Positions 11,564 to 25,245 of a stretch of DNA of 64,000 nucleotides are shown here, in pieces. A model generated the notes under the pieces. The model ran no database searches. It had not been told where the DNA came from and worked only from the letters and a program-made list of their open reading frames with translations. Position 1 is the stretch's first letter. Every line of letters begins with the position of its first letter. The position numbers and the translations under genes were made by a program. The stretch is from Dolomedes plantarius (taxonomy: Eukaryota > Arthropoda > Arachnida > Araneae > Dolomedidae), in NCBI GenBank assembly GCA_907164885.2, contig OU015496.1, positions 106,988,322 through 107,052,321 on the forward strand, read 5' to 3'.

Positions 11564-12108
11564 CAGGGGTGTCAAACTGGCGGTAATTTTTTGTGTCCCA
11601 CGATGCTCTGAAATAAAATTAAAACAGGATAATATGTTACGAAGAAAATAGCCGAAAATTAAAAAGTTTGCTGCACAAAATTTATGCTTTTTTGGGAGTA
11701 CATACTTGTGTGAGCTATTTTCGTCCATGAAATTAAATAAAACGCCCCAGAGATCAAAATTAACTGACAAACATATATCTCTCAAAATGAAGATTGTCTG
11801 TTCTCAGTCTTTGAAACCAGATATTGGAAAACTAATGAAGGAAATGGCTGGCAATTTTCCGATAAAAAAATAATTTTAGTTTTATAAATATATTAAATTA
11901 AATAAATAGTTAAATAAAAGGAATTATATAGTAATATTATAAATTATTACCCTAAATTCACTCAATTAGACAATGTGTTTTAATCCTCCAATCCATATTC
12001 CTGATTCCTCACTTCAAAATATAATTTTAAACAAAATGTGATATGGGCAGCGTGAATCCTACCAGTTACATTATATGGTCCATATTTTAATTCAGTTTGA
12101 CACCCCTG
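11564..12108. mobile_element. Non-autonomous hAT element, 545 bp
   Basis: The 16-bp ends are perfect inverted repeats (CAGGGGTGTCAAACTG). The flanks carry a perfect 8-bp duplication CTCTATTA at 11556-11563 and 12109-12116. The ends resemble those of the 4651-8218 hAT (shared CAGGGGTGTC) but diverge after ten bases, so this is a sister family. The interior, including the 74-codon minus ORF at 11561-11785, has no transposase similarity that I can see. Confidence 0.93.
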
Positions 12109-12116
12109 CTCTATTA

Positions 12117-12483
12117 CGATACATTTATACAAGCATACCATCAACGAAGTTTGAAACCACTATATTTGAAACCAACCCATATTTTATCTCTATATTCACA
12201 TTATAGTTAATATTTCACACAAGAAAGTATGTAAGTATAAAATTGTAAATATTGTAATATCCATGTAAGTTATTCTCGTGTAAGACCTCAAATTCTTTTA
12301 AAAAATTAGATTTTTCATACTCCACTACTTAAATATATGTATAATAGTTAATATAACAGCGATATTTTTTCGAACAAATCTGTTCGTAGGTGGATTCAGA
12401 CTTTATTACATACCAAAAACGTTCCTACTCCATATTTATAGAGTATTTCATGATATTCCTTGGTGTTTTTTTGACAACAACCA

Positions 12484-12484
<1 letters not shown>
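12117..12484. other. Unannotated AT-rich stretch
   Basis: No feature was recognised. The stretch ends at a TA array. Confidence 0.35.

Positions 12485-12548
<64 letters not shown>
12485..12548. repeat. (TA)n microsatellite
   Basis: Perfect TA array. Its translation creates a Tyr-Ile run in a spurious ORF at 12390-12683. Confidence 0.95.
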
Positions 12549-12552
<4 letters not shown>

Positions 12553-12588
12553 GTTATTATATTATTATATATTGCAACGAATCATGTA

Positions 12589-12789
12589 TTTTTACCATGT
12601 TTTTATTAACTAGCTTTCTTGTTTGTTTGTTTGTTAGTATGTGTGTTCGTTTGTCCGGTACAAATCTTGCAATCGATTTTTAACTAACTTCCCGACTAGC
12701 TAGACATTTGAAACTTTTAGAATAGCTCAGAACATGATGACAATGCATTATTTTAATAATTTTAGCCGTCTTTAAGCAAAATTGAAGTA
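12589..12789 (+). repeat. Dispersed repeat B, copy 1
   Basis: Very similar to 22173-22356: both run from TTTTTACCATGTTTTTATTA through a TTTG run, TACAAATCTTGCAATCGATT, ACTAACTTCCCGAC and AGACATTTGAAAC to CTTTAAGCA. No coding capacity or terminal structure was found, so the class is unknown. This copy follows a TA array by about 40 bp. Confidence 0.85.
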
Positions 12790-13058
12790 GCAAGAGATAT
12801 TCCCATTTGACGCGCTCCGACAATTTGCCCTCTCTGCATCGTTTAACATCTTGCGTTATCCCTCCAAAACCACAATGCCCGTAGCTTCATTACAGATACC
12901 TGACGGTAGAATAATATATAAACAATATTCTATAGAAAATACCAGGGGCCATACTTGTATTTTAAGGAATACGAAACACTTTCCTTAACACCACTAATAT
13001 TTATAGGTGTTTCCATTATTTTGATAATCACATGTATGTATATATACATATACATATA

Positions 13059-13060
<2 letters not shown>

Positions 13061-13130
<70 letters not shown>
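13061..13130. repeat. (TA)n microsatellite
   Basis: TA array preceded by a mixed TA/CA run from about 13030. Confidence 0.95.
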
Positions 13131-13136
<6 letters not shown>

Positions 13137-14285
13137 TCAATTATTCTTGATTTTTATCAGTACAGTTACTTCGAAGTTATTCTTCAAAAATATTAATTTT
13201 AATAATATTACTAATTTTTAATAACAATCAACAATTATATGAATTGTTATTATTGTATTAGTAATAACTAGTTTTATATGCTTGTATACGGTTAAAAATT
13301 CGATTTTATTAGTTTAAAGGTCACAATGTTCCACAGCAGAAAATCAAATTGCATTACAGTTATCTAAATTACCATTAAAAATAGAATATTTGTTATTAAC
13401 TAAGGTTTGTTGCTAAATAAGGAGATGCAATAGCACAACTTAGGTAATGTAAATATTAGTAGCTTTTGACGATGCATGCGAGCGTAGAGGTGAATTTGCA
13501 TTAGTACTGGCATTTTTAAAATAGTTGCAAAAAAGAACCATGTTTGCTGGTCCAGAATGAAAGGAGACGATTACATAATATAGTAAATATTTGGTCTGTG
13601 TCGGAGAAGACTGTTTGTCTTACCTTTAAGCTTCCAAAATGTTAAATATGAATTGTATTTGCTTAACCACCGTTTTTTTTTCTTTCATTTGTGTTAAAAT
13701 GAGAGATTTTATTAGGTTGTGTTAATGAGCATGTTTTTTGCAAAGTAACTACGCTTTATGATGTTACGAATTTAGTTCCGATTCATGGGCATTATGAATA
13801 ATGCAACTAGCATATGAATATTTCAAGAAAAGGTTCCCTTTTCTAGCTTTAAATCACTGCAACGAAACTCAAATAATAAATGACTTCAGAAAAGTATCGG
13901 TAATATATAATTTTGAGATTCGGGACGATTATTTGCAAATATATTATTTCCTTCACCATAGTAACTGGGAAGGAGGGAAACAATTACTTTAGAGGGAAAA
14001 GAAATTTTCTAAGGAGGGGGAGCCGTAAACTGCATAATTTATGACCGACTTAAATGAATTATTAATTGCACTTGAATATCCGCCCATAAATTGCCAAGAG
14101 ATTTGATACATATTACAGAAGTGCTCATTTTTTTTATGAAGAGTCTATATATTTTGTTTCAGGTTGAATACCACGATTATTAACTCGCACAGCCAATGTC
14201 TTATAAATTTACTGGCGATTAATTTTTATATATTTGGGTGAACGTAAATATGATTATACTGCTCATTTATTAGCTGATTCTTCGA
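13131..14285. other. Unannotated AT-rich stretch
   Basis: The only ORF of note is 13801-13992 plus (63 codons, no domain recognised). It could be chance. Confidence 0.35.
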
Positions 14286-14649
14286 CATCACTTAGAAATA
14301 ACAAAGAGAAATGTTACATAGGAATCGAAAAATAATATTTCGAAATATATGTACATTTTCGAATGACTTCAGACATTTTGAAAATTTTACGAAATTATTA
14401 TTTTCTCCACGAATTTTAATAGTTACAGTGAATTATAAACATCACTTAAAAGTAACAAAGAGAAATGTTATATAAGAATCAAAAGAAATGTTTTGAAATA
14501 TATGTAGGAGAAGAGTGGGTAGAGTGAGACAGTGAGACAACAGCAATTTATTTTCTGTTTGAATATTTCCAGACTGACAACACTTTTCAAAAGTCAAGTT
14601 GACATACTGTGAACAGTATTACAGAAAGGAGGTTGCTTTCAGATCTGAG

Positions 14650-15210
14650 GTAAGAAAAATAATTATGTCATCATAATTTCACCCCATAAACTAAAATATC
14701 TGCATTGTTTGTTGCATTGTTTCTAAATTGTTTGATAAACTTTACAAACTGGTGTTATTAATCTTGCAGTAGCCTATTATTTAAAGTTCATTTTAGCAGT
14801 AGAATGATGTTGTTATTTTTCTTTGTCTGAAAATTGCGTCAACTTAATTTATATATTGCAGTGAGGAAACAGAGAGACAGGAACAGTGAGACACCATAAA
14901 TTCTTGCCTCACTGTTCCCATGGTACTTTTATATCAAAAGTGGAGAAATTATATATTGAATTACATCGAATTACAACTAGCCTGTTGATGCAAAAAATAT
15001 AAAGAGAAGTTTGAAGGCCCTGCACCAACACAATTGTGATGATTGAATGGAATTATGACTATTACAGTTTAATAATATGGAATTATTAGCTAAATTTCTA
15101 ATAAGTCATATCACATATTTATTTCCATTTCGTACTTATTCTGTTTAAATTGATTTTTTTACCGTTTCATTGCAATATATTAATTGTAATAATATTTATC
15201 TATATTTCAG
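14650..15210 (+). other. Possible 5'-UTR intron of the pogo-like transposase
   Basis: A good donor (GAG|GTAAGA, GT at 14650) and a good acceptor (TATATTTCAG ending at 15210) bracket a non-coding stretch, and the start ATG follows nine bases later at 15219. This is inference from splice-site shape only. Confidence 0.4.
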
Positions 15211-15218
15211 ATTTCAAC

Positions 15219-17166
15219 ATGCCTCGAAAAAATAAATCAGATAAACTTATTGGGAGATTTTCCGAAACAGACATGAAAGTAGCTGTTGGACTAGTAATAG
15301 ACAAAGGCTACAGTGTACGTGCAGCTGCAAGTGCAAAAGAACGTGCATTTCAAACTGTTAGGCATTATGTGAAAAAGTTCAAAAATGATTCATCAGCACG
15401 AATATTCCCAAATTACAAAGTAAATCAAATTTTTCCTCCTGATCTTGAAAAGTCATTATGTGATTATTTGATCACCTACTCCAAAAAGTTTTATGGCTTA
15501 ACTATAAAAGATTGCAGACTATTAACATATGAACTAGCAGTGAAAAATCATTTGTGTCTTCCAGAAACATGTAAACATAACAAAATGGCTTCTCTAGAGT
15601 GGATGAAAGGTTTTCGCAAGAGGTTTCCAGTTTTATCTCTACGGACACCAGAGGGATGTTCATTGTCTCGAGCTAATGCCTTCAACAAGTTCAACGTATC
15701 ATCTTTCTTTGACAAACTTAAAGAAGTGTATTCGCGTAATTCAAATTTTTCAAGTGGGCATCGTGTTTTCAATTTGGATGAAACTGGAACTGTAACAGTT
15801 AAAAAATCTCATAAAGTTCTCGCTGGAAAAGGAACGAAGAAAGTCAGCAAAGCAACCAGTGCAGAAAGGGGCACTATTGTAACCACGTGTTGCATTGTAA
15901 ATGCTCTTGGTCAGTGCATTCCTCCAGTAATGGTTTTTACTAGAGTCCATTTCAAAGAGCATATGATATCAGGTTCTCCAAATGGGACTTTAGGATTAGC
16001 AACAAAAGGTGGTTGGATGAATTCTGAGTGCTTCCTTCATGCTATTCGTCACTTTATTAAACACAGTGAAAGCTCAAAAGACAATCCGTCCCTACTCATT
16101 ATGGACAACCACGAAAGTCATCGGTACATTGAAGCGATTGATCTGTGTAAGGAAAATGGTATAACTATACTGACGGTGCCACCACACTGCACTCACAAGC
16201 TGCAGCCATTAGATGTGTCACTAATGAAACCATTCCATACTTTTTATGATTCTGCTGTTGACTCTTGGATGATGTCACACCCTGGTGAGACTTTCTCAAT
16301 TTATAATGTTGCATCCTGTGTTGGAATTGCATACCCACGAGCAATGACACCAGTTAATATAGCAGCAGGTTTAGAAAAACTGGTATTTATCCATTTGACC
16401 GTCACGTTTTCACTGAGGAGGATTTTCTCAGTACTGTTATCACAGACAGATCTCTTCATTCCTCAGAAGAATCACATCTTCCTAGCTGCGAGGTTTTACG
16501 GATAAATGAAAGCATTCCATTTTCATCAAATGCTACATCACACTATAATACTTCAAGCCAGCTTACCAATCCAGAATCTCCCAAGTTATTCTATCTCAGT
16601 TCTGAACAGATACGCGGGTTTCCAAAAGTAAAACCAAGAAAACAAACGAATGCTAGACGTGGTCGAAAAAAGAAAAACTATGATCGCAACAGATACTCCA
16701 GAAAAGAATGCTATGGAACAAAAAAGGAAGAAAAAAGAACCAAAAGTAACCACAGTTAACAAGCGATTATATAAGAAAAGAGAAGAAGATTCTGAAAGCG
16801 ATGTGGATGACCTGGATTATGTTTTAGATGACTCATCAGATGGAGACTTCTACAGTTCAGATGAAGACCAAGCTCTTTTAGTTCCAGTTGGAGACAAGAA
16901 GCCGAGAAAGATGATTTTGTTCTTGTAGAGTTTACAGCAAAACAAAAAATATTCTATGTTGGGAAGGTTAATAACATTAATGCTTCAAATGAATATGAAA
17001 TTACATCTATGCTCCGCAGTGTAAAGTTATCTGGAATTTTTGTCTTTCCTCCTGTACAAGATATCAGTACTGTGTGTCAAGAAGACATTAAATTTATCTT
17101 TCCAAAGCCAATAAATAACCCATGGCAAAACCAAACGGCAACAATCATTCATATCCTTTCAGGTTA
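15219..17166 (+). pseudogene. pogo-like (Tigger/DDE_1) transposase with ~3 frameshifts
   Basis: The start at 15219 (MPRKNKSDKLIGRFSETDMK) follows a splice acceptor-like site; the longer upstream ORF start is not needed. Residues 1-60 are a CENP-B-N/psq-like helix-turn-helix. About residues 110-160 contain EWMKGFRKRFP, typical of the second DNA-binding region. The DDE_1 catalytic core shows Asp in FNLDETG, Asp in LLIMDNHESH, and Asp in HKLQPLDVSLMKPF. The frame slips by one base in an A run near 16375, again near 16670 and near 16905. Reading across the slips gives the IRGFPK, TMIATDTPEKNAM and acidic blocks, and a C-terminus from EDDFVLVEFTAKQ to about 17166. All three catalytic acids remain, so decay looks recent. 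Total length of about 650 codons is usual for this arthropod type. Confidence 0.88.
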
Positions 17167-17808
17167 ATTTAGATTCGTTCAATGTTCGCTAATTTGATAA
17201 ATGTGTGTCTTACTGTTCCCACTTATTGGTGGAACAGTGAGACAAAATTGCATTTCGTTTTCATTTTTTTTCTTTTGTGTGAATTCGTAGTTTATTCTAG
17301 ATCCATTTTTATACCTATTACAGTAACACATATTGTATCATTTGAAAGAAATTGATTTCTATGTTTTCTAATAATAAAAAATAAAATTGAATTTTTGTGT
17401 CTCACTGTACCCACTCTTCCCCTACATTTTCGAATAACTTCAGACATTTTAAATATTTTTCGATATTATTATTTTCTCCACGAATTTTAATAGTTACAGT
17501 GAATTAAAAACATCACTTAAAAATAACAAAGAGAAATGCTATATAGGAATCGAAAAAAGGATTTCGAAATAAATGTACATATTCGAATGATTTAGGCATT
17601 TTAAATATTTTTCGAAATTATTCTTTTCTCCACTAATTTTAATAGTTACAGTGAATTAAAAATATCACTTAAAAGTAACACAGAGAAATGTTATATAGGA
17701 ATCGAAAAAAATATTTCGAAATTTATGAACATTTTGGAATGACTTAGGCATTTTAAATATTTTTCGAAATTATTTTCTCCATGAATTTCAATAGTTACAG
17801 TGAATTAA

Positions 17809-18600
17809 TTTAATTTATCCCAGTGTTTTAAGAAACTCCAAAACACCGTAATTACGTCAAAATAGGCGTTTACGAAGAGTAGTATATTTGAGTAGACTTT
17901 TTACATTTAAATTATGCTAAGAAAAATATTTAAATTTAGAGGAAATATTTCAAAACAGATATTTCGCTGCCCCACAGAAAACAGTGCTCAGAGTTTTAAA
18001 ATTCGACTGTATCATTCCCGATGGATTCAAAAATATTTTTGACAAACATAAAAACTTTTTGTTGAATTTGGATTATAAAACAGCTGAGTAAGTTACAGAT
18101 ATTCCTCAACTGAGATAGGGACCGAGACATTGGTCTTAAGTTTCAAACATTTTTTTTTTGTTTGTAGTATATGCACATACATATATTTTTTACTTTCATA
18201 CGTAATTTAAAATACATTGTATTTAGAAGACATAAATTATTCTTCGTCATCGCTACTTATTATGTTAGTACAATCCATTGGTTCGGAATTTACGACACAA
18301 GATACGTTGAAAGTTTTTTAACAAAGTTATTCAAGGTAGTTTAAACAGTTTTTGACCTCTTTTCCTTGTATATTGTCGGGTAGCCAGCCAGATTTTCCTG
18401 AATGCGACGATTTACACTTGTGAATATTTCTTCATTTGGATCCATTGCTTCTAATTGTTGTAGTATATAATATAGTGAAAAGAGGAATATAGTGAAAAGA
18501 GGAAGCCATTTCTGAAGCTAATGAAGGTTTATTTGATTTATCATGTGGATATCGAAACTAATGCATCATACATTTTTGAAGAATTGCAGAATATTGCATA
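17809..18600. other. Unannotated AT-rich stretch
   Basis: No coding or repeat signal was recognised. Confidence 0.35.
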
Positions 18601-18603
18601 ATA

Positions 18604-19132
18604 TTTTTTTAATCATTATGTAATACATATAGGTATGTATTGCATACTGGAGGGACACTATTTTTGAGAAGAAAAAAATTTAATTTAAAAATTTCAGTCG
18701 GAAGTGCAAGCCGTCGTCAGTCGAGCGGTCATAAGTCCAGGAATACCTGTACTTGAATTTGCGTCGGTTCTTAAAAATAAAAATCGGGTTAATGAAATGC
18801 CTTGAAAATAGTCTTAATTTAATATAGGTCTTGAATACGTTTTCCCTTTTAAATAATTTAAAGGATTCTTTTTAATCATTATGTAATACATATAGGTATG
18901 TACTGTATTCTCGAGGGACAGTATTTTTGAGACGAAAAAAAAGTTAATTTAAAAATTTCAGTCAGAAGTGCGAGCCGTCGTCAGTCGAGCGGTCGTAAAT
19001 CGAGGAATACCTGTACTGAAATTTGTGTTGGTTCTTAAGATTAAAAATCGGGTTAATAAAAGGCCGTGGAAATAGTCAATTTAATATAGGTCTTGAATAC
19101 GTTTTCCCTTTTAAATTATTTAAATGATTTTT
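18604..19132 (+). repeat. Two-copy tandem duplication, ~263-bp unit
   Basis: Two units (starting about 18604 and 18867) share AATCATTATGTAATACATAT, GTCGTCAGTCGAGCGGTC, AGGAATACCTGTACT and TCTTGAATACGTTTTCCC in the same order, with scattered substitutions. The GC-rich core resembles transposon subterminal sequence, but no terminal inverted repeats were found. Confidence 0.85.
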
Positions 19133-19502
19133 TTTTAATTTAAAAGTACTTTGTGGCGAGAATAGTGGATGATGTTACGAATATCATAAAAAAGGAATAT
19201 TATTAAGAAGCAATTAAGGAAATAGAAGATACATCTATTACATTTGAGTGACAGAATATATTTGATTGTTTTAAAAACTTTTATTGTCATTATTAATATA
19301 AATAGACATAGTACATTACTTTAAAATAATTTGAATAAATAGCTCACTGTCGTTATGGGAAAAAAAGATTTTCAGGTACTCTGTTCTAGAGAAAAAAAGG
19401 CGTGTTATTAACGTAGGATTACTTATCGTTGCTTAACTCTTTTGTATGTATATTTGAACATATGTACTTACATATATGTACATATATATGTATATATATA
19501 TA
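19133..19502 (+). repeat. AT-rich stretch with dispersed repeat C fragment
   Basis: About 19405-19445 contains GTTATTAACGTAGGATTACT followed by TATCGTTGCTTAACTCTTT, shared with 52565-52615 and, inverted, with 23518-23560. It leads into a TA/CA run that touches the Tc1 element at 19503. Confidence 0.7.
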
Positions 19503-22050
<2,548 letters not shown>

Positions 22051-22986
22051 CACCAATACCTTGCTTTACGGCCTAGATACGTTCCGGAAAAGTTGGACGT
22101 AAAGCGAAAAGTCGTATAACGAATTAATAATATTGATACAAACCCATACAAATTTTATTGGATGTGTTCCAAATTTTTACCATGTTTTTATTAACTTGCT
22201 TTCTTGTTTGTTTGTGTGTTTGTCCCTTACAAATCTTGCAATCGATTTTTAACTAACTTCCCGACAAGCTAGACATTTGAAACATTTAGAATAGCTCAGA
22301 ACATGATGACAATGCATTTTTTTAATACTTTTAGCCATCTTTAAGCAGAATTAAATTAGTTAACAGTTATTTTCAGTTAATTTTGTTTTGTAGACTGGTG
22401 CAGCCATCTATCAGCCGAGACGGGAACGAAAAGTTAAACGCAAGTTAACTTCCAATAACTTCATTTTCTTTCAAGTTGATTCATCAAAAAAAATTTAAAA
22501 AAGTATTTATTAATACATAGAATTGTCAAGTTTATATGATTCAACAGAAAATTTAAAAACACGGTATAAAAAAATCCTTTTTATCTTGTAATTATTTTAA
22601 AATAATGTACAGTTCTGAGTTCCTAAAGCATTTTATTCTTTTTATTTCCTATAAAAATGCTTACATAAAAATAAAAGTACAAAACAATGTAATAATAAAC
22701 AGAAATTCAAAAAATAAACATATAAACAAAAAACAAAAGAAATCATATGTACATATGTATACATATAATAAAAAAACATAAAATAAAATGTTTAAAAACT
22801 GTTTTAATGTGATGTCGAACATTAACATGAAGAATCACTAAGCTATAATATGCTGCCATCATCACTTTCCGCTGTTCTGGCCGTATAACGAAACATTGTG
22901 GGCCGTAAATAAAAAAAGTGACATAATTAAAAAAGGTCGTTATATCGAAATGCCGTATAAAGAGCAGCGTATAGTGAGGTATGGGT
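22051..22986. mobile_element. pogo/Tigger-type MITE with nested repeat B
   Basis: The ends are diverged inverted repeats: CACCAATACCTTGCTTTACG on the left and the complement of CACCCATACCTCACTATACG on the right, 15 of 20 matching. Inside both ends are runs with GTCGTATAACG or GGTCGTTATATCG, the CG-TTATA type seen in Tigger-like ends. No transposase was found. The centre contains repeat B. Confidence 0.6.
22173..22356 (+). repeat. Dispersed repeat B, copy 2
   Basis: Same order of blocks as 12589-12789, with a shorter TTTG run. It interrupts the MITE-like element around it. Confidence 0.85.
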
Positions 22987-23589
22987 GTATAAGCATCAAT
23001 AATTCTTTTGAAAGGCTAAAGTATGCTCTGATAGTTTTAATGAAGGATTACGTTCCTCCATAAAGGTCCGCTGTAAAGCAAAATTTCAGACATTGAAACC
23101 GTCGTCGCAAGTTATAAATCAAGAGTGGCAGACTATTATTTCTAAAAGGTGTTTTAATTTATCTCCGCTTCGTGCGAATTGTTGATTTCGAATTAAATAA
23201 TTTTTCTTCCCCTAGATGGCGCGCGCTAGCCTTTTTTTACCATTATCAATCCCACTGAACTTTTAAATTAACATAGACGTAAAACGCAACGAAAATGCAT
23301 TCGACTTCTCGCAACATCACTTTAATTTAGAAATGGTTCCGTCCAAATATCCGAGTACACTGGGAAACTCATTTATTGACTTGACATTTACATGACACAT
23401 TACGCCCGATTTTCTGGCATATGTAACTAATTTTTCTTGCCATCAACCTATTCTGTATAGGGTTATCACTCATCCTTCTCTTCGCATGTAGGAATTTTAT
23501 TGTAAGAAAATAAAAGAGGTAAGCGACAATAAGTAATCCTACTTTAATAACCCGCGGTGGTTTCGTTAGAAGAGACTACCTGGAATTTT
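22987..23589 (-). repeat. AT-rich stretch with inverted copy of repeat C
   Basis: About 23518-23580 is the reverse complement of repeat C (AAGTAATCCTACTTTAATAA, CCGCGGTGGTTTCGTTAGAA), matching 52535-52610. The rest of the interval has no recognised feature. Confidence 0.7.
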
Positions 23590-24580
23590 TTTCCCACCTT
23601 TGTGTGCTTGCACGGAAATGGTTGAAATTTCAGAAAATTGAAATCCAAATTCCGAAAATAAGCATAGTTGTCTCATTTTTGGACATAATTTTTTTTTATA
23701 CAGACTTAACAGAATTTTTTTTTATATAGCAACAACTAAAAATTCAGGAATATTTAGATCAAAATCGATATTAAAAATAAGTCTGCAACATAGCCACGAA
23801 ATAGCGAATATCCAGATTGAAAATCCCTAATAATTCTAAATTTTTGAATAAAAATCAAGCATTCCTCTCAGCATTTACAAGGGATATAAGTACTTTACAC
23901 ATGAGGATTAAAAAAATAACATACTTGTGTTATTTGTTTCGACCATTAAGTCGAATTTCGATTCAGTGATTCGTAGACTCTTGCTAGTCGATAGAAAAAA
24001 AATTAAAAAAACCTTGGATTTTTTTCACTTGTACTCGGTTCGACAGCTATGTTTCCTTTTACTATACCGAGAATTGTGTGGGTTTGGTTTTGTTTGGAAC
24101 ACTACGGTCAAGTTTTTGCTACACGACGGCTAATTAAAAGTAGGCCTAATTAACAGTAGGCCCGGGACCTACTGTTTAATGCCGATTCCGAACGGCTACA
24201 GACGTCCATGCCAAGAGAACCCACAGACTCTGATACCGAAGGCCAGCGACCGACCCATTCGGCCATCATCCAGCGAGAATTGTCTGGGAAAAGGAAATTC
24301 CTTTTAAATACTTAGGGAAATACTAAATTTTTATTCGAAAATCTAGAATTGTTAGGTATTTTCTCTCTGGATATCCTCTACTTCGCGTCTATGTTGCAGA
24401 CTGTTTTTTAATACCGATTTCGATCTAAATATTCCTAAATTTTTAGTTGATTGCTATAAAAAAATTTCTCCAGTTATGTCCAAAAATAAGAGCACTATAC
24501 TTATTTCCGAAATTTTGGTTTCAATTTTCTGAAATCTCAACCTTTTCCATGCAAGTGAACAAAGGTGGAAAAACTATCAG
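23590..24580. mobile_element. Foldback element with ~290-bp inverted arms, loop invaded by SINE1
   Basis: The left arm (about 23590-23880) is the inverse of the right arm (about 24295-24580). Matching blocks include CACCTTTGTG with CACAAAGGTGG-type complement, TTTCAGAAAATTGAAA with its inverse, and AAAATTCAGGAATATTTAGA with its inverse. Similarity is high but imperfect. The loop holds a SINE1 copy with its own target duplication. No coding capacity. Confidence 0.75.
24083..24273 (-). mobile_element. SINE1 copy in the loop of a foldback element
   Basis: It is flanked by a 15-bp duplication CGAGAATTGTGTGGG / CGAGAATTGTCTGGG (one mismatch) at 24068-24082 and 24274-24288. The minus-strand orientation, tRNA-like head and CAAAACCAAA-type tail are as in the other copies. 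An internal near-duplicate of the TAATTAAAAGTAGGCC block is peculiar to this copy. Confidence 0.9.
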
Positions 24581-24639
24581 AGCATACTTTATCCTTTCAA
24601 AACAATTATTGATGCTTATATTTTATTACTTTATCAGAA

Positions 24640-25245
24640 CTAGTTGATACCCGTCAAAACATGACGGCTAGATAGTAAATAAATGTACTAATACACAAAT
24701 TATACTCAGCACATCATTGCCAAATGTTGAAAATCATAATAATGCGCAGAAACAAATTAATGTGTTTAAGCGGTCTTGTGTTTAGTGAGTATCTAAAGCC
24801 ATATTTAAAAATCTCACTGAGCATGCGCAGAAAGCAATTTTTTTTAATTGTAAATTATCACTAATTAAACAGCGCGAAATAAACAATTTCCATGAGGTTT
24901 AATCTTACATTTCCCAAACATAATTACCATAAAAATTAAAATGACAGAGAGAGATCTAGAGAGACTCCTCGGAATAAACGTGTTTAATCATTAAAACATG
25001 TCACTGAGCATGCGCAGAAACAGTGAATTTCTAAAGATAGATTTAAACATGCCACTGAGCATGCGCAGGAATCAATTTTTAACTGTAAATTATCGCTAAT
25101 TAATAGAAATTGCGGTTACAAAAACAAAATTTGACAAATCTACAGATTACAATCTTTCGTTTAAGACCAAAATGAAGTAAAGTGATGCAGTAGTTTTCTC
25201 TCACGGACTGCCCAAAAAGTAGGCTTAGCAACTTAAATATATAGA
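24640..25245 (-). mobile_element. Non-autonomous Helitron, 606 bp, minus strand
   Basis: Read on the minus strand it starts TCTATATATTTAAGTTGC directly after an A, and ends with a perfect 6-bp-stem hairpin CCGTCATGTTTTGACGG, eight bases later CTAG, then T. The 5' TC, 3' hairpin, CTRR end and A/T host site without target duplication are the defining Helitron structure. Three copies of CACTGAGCATGCGCAG lie inside at 24815, 25002 and 25053. No Rep/helicase ORF. Confidence 0.85.

Larger units (their letters stand above)
14507..17422 (+). mobile_element. pogo-like DNA transposon, 2916 bp
   Basis: The ends are inverted repeats, GGAGAAGAGTGGGTAGAGTG on the left and the complement of GGGGAAGAGTGGGTACAGTG on the right, flanked by TA at 14505-14506 and 17423-17424. 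Removal restores the surrounding tandem repeat unit exactly, so the boundaries are secure. GGAACAGTGAGAC-type motifs recur as inverted pairs inside each end (about 14870-14925 and 17205-17245). One transposase gene fills the centre. Confidence 0.92.
14286..17808 (+). repeat. ~154-bp tandem repeat, four units, split by a pogo-like element
   Basis: Each unit starts (C/T)ATCACTTAAAAGTAACA and contains CGAATGACTTCAGACATTTT and AATAGTTACAGTGAATTA. Unit starts are 14286, 14440, 17511 and 17663. The second unit is cut at 14506 and resumes at 17423, either side of the inserted transposon. Removing the transposon gives a period of 152-155 bp throughout. Confidence 0.88.
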
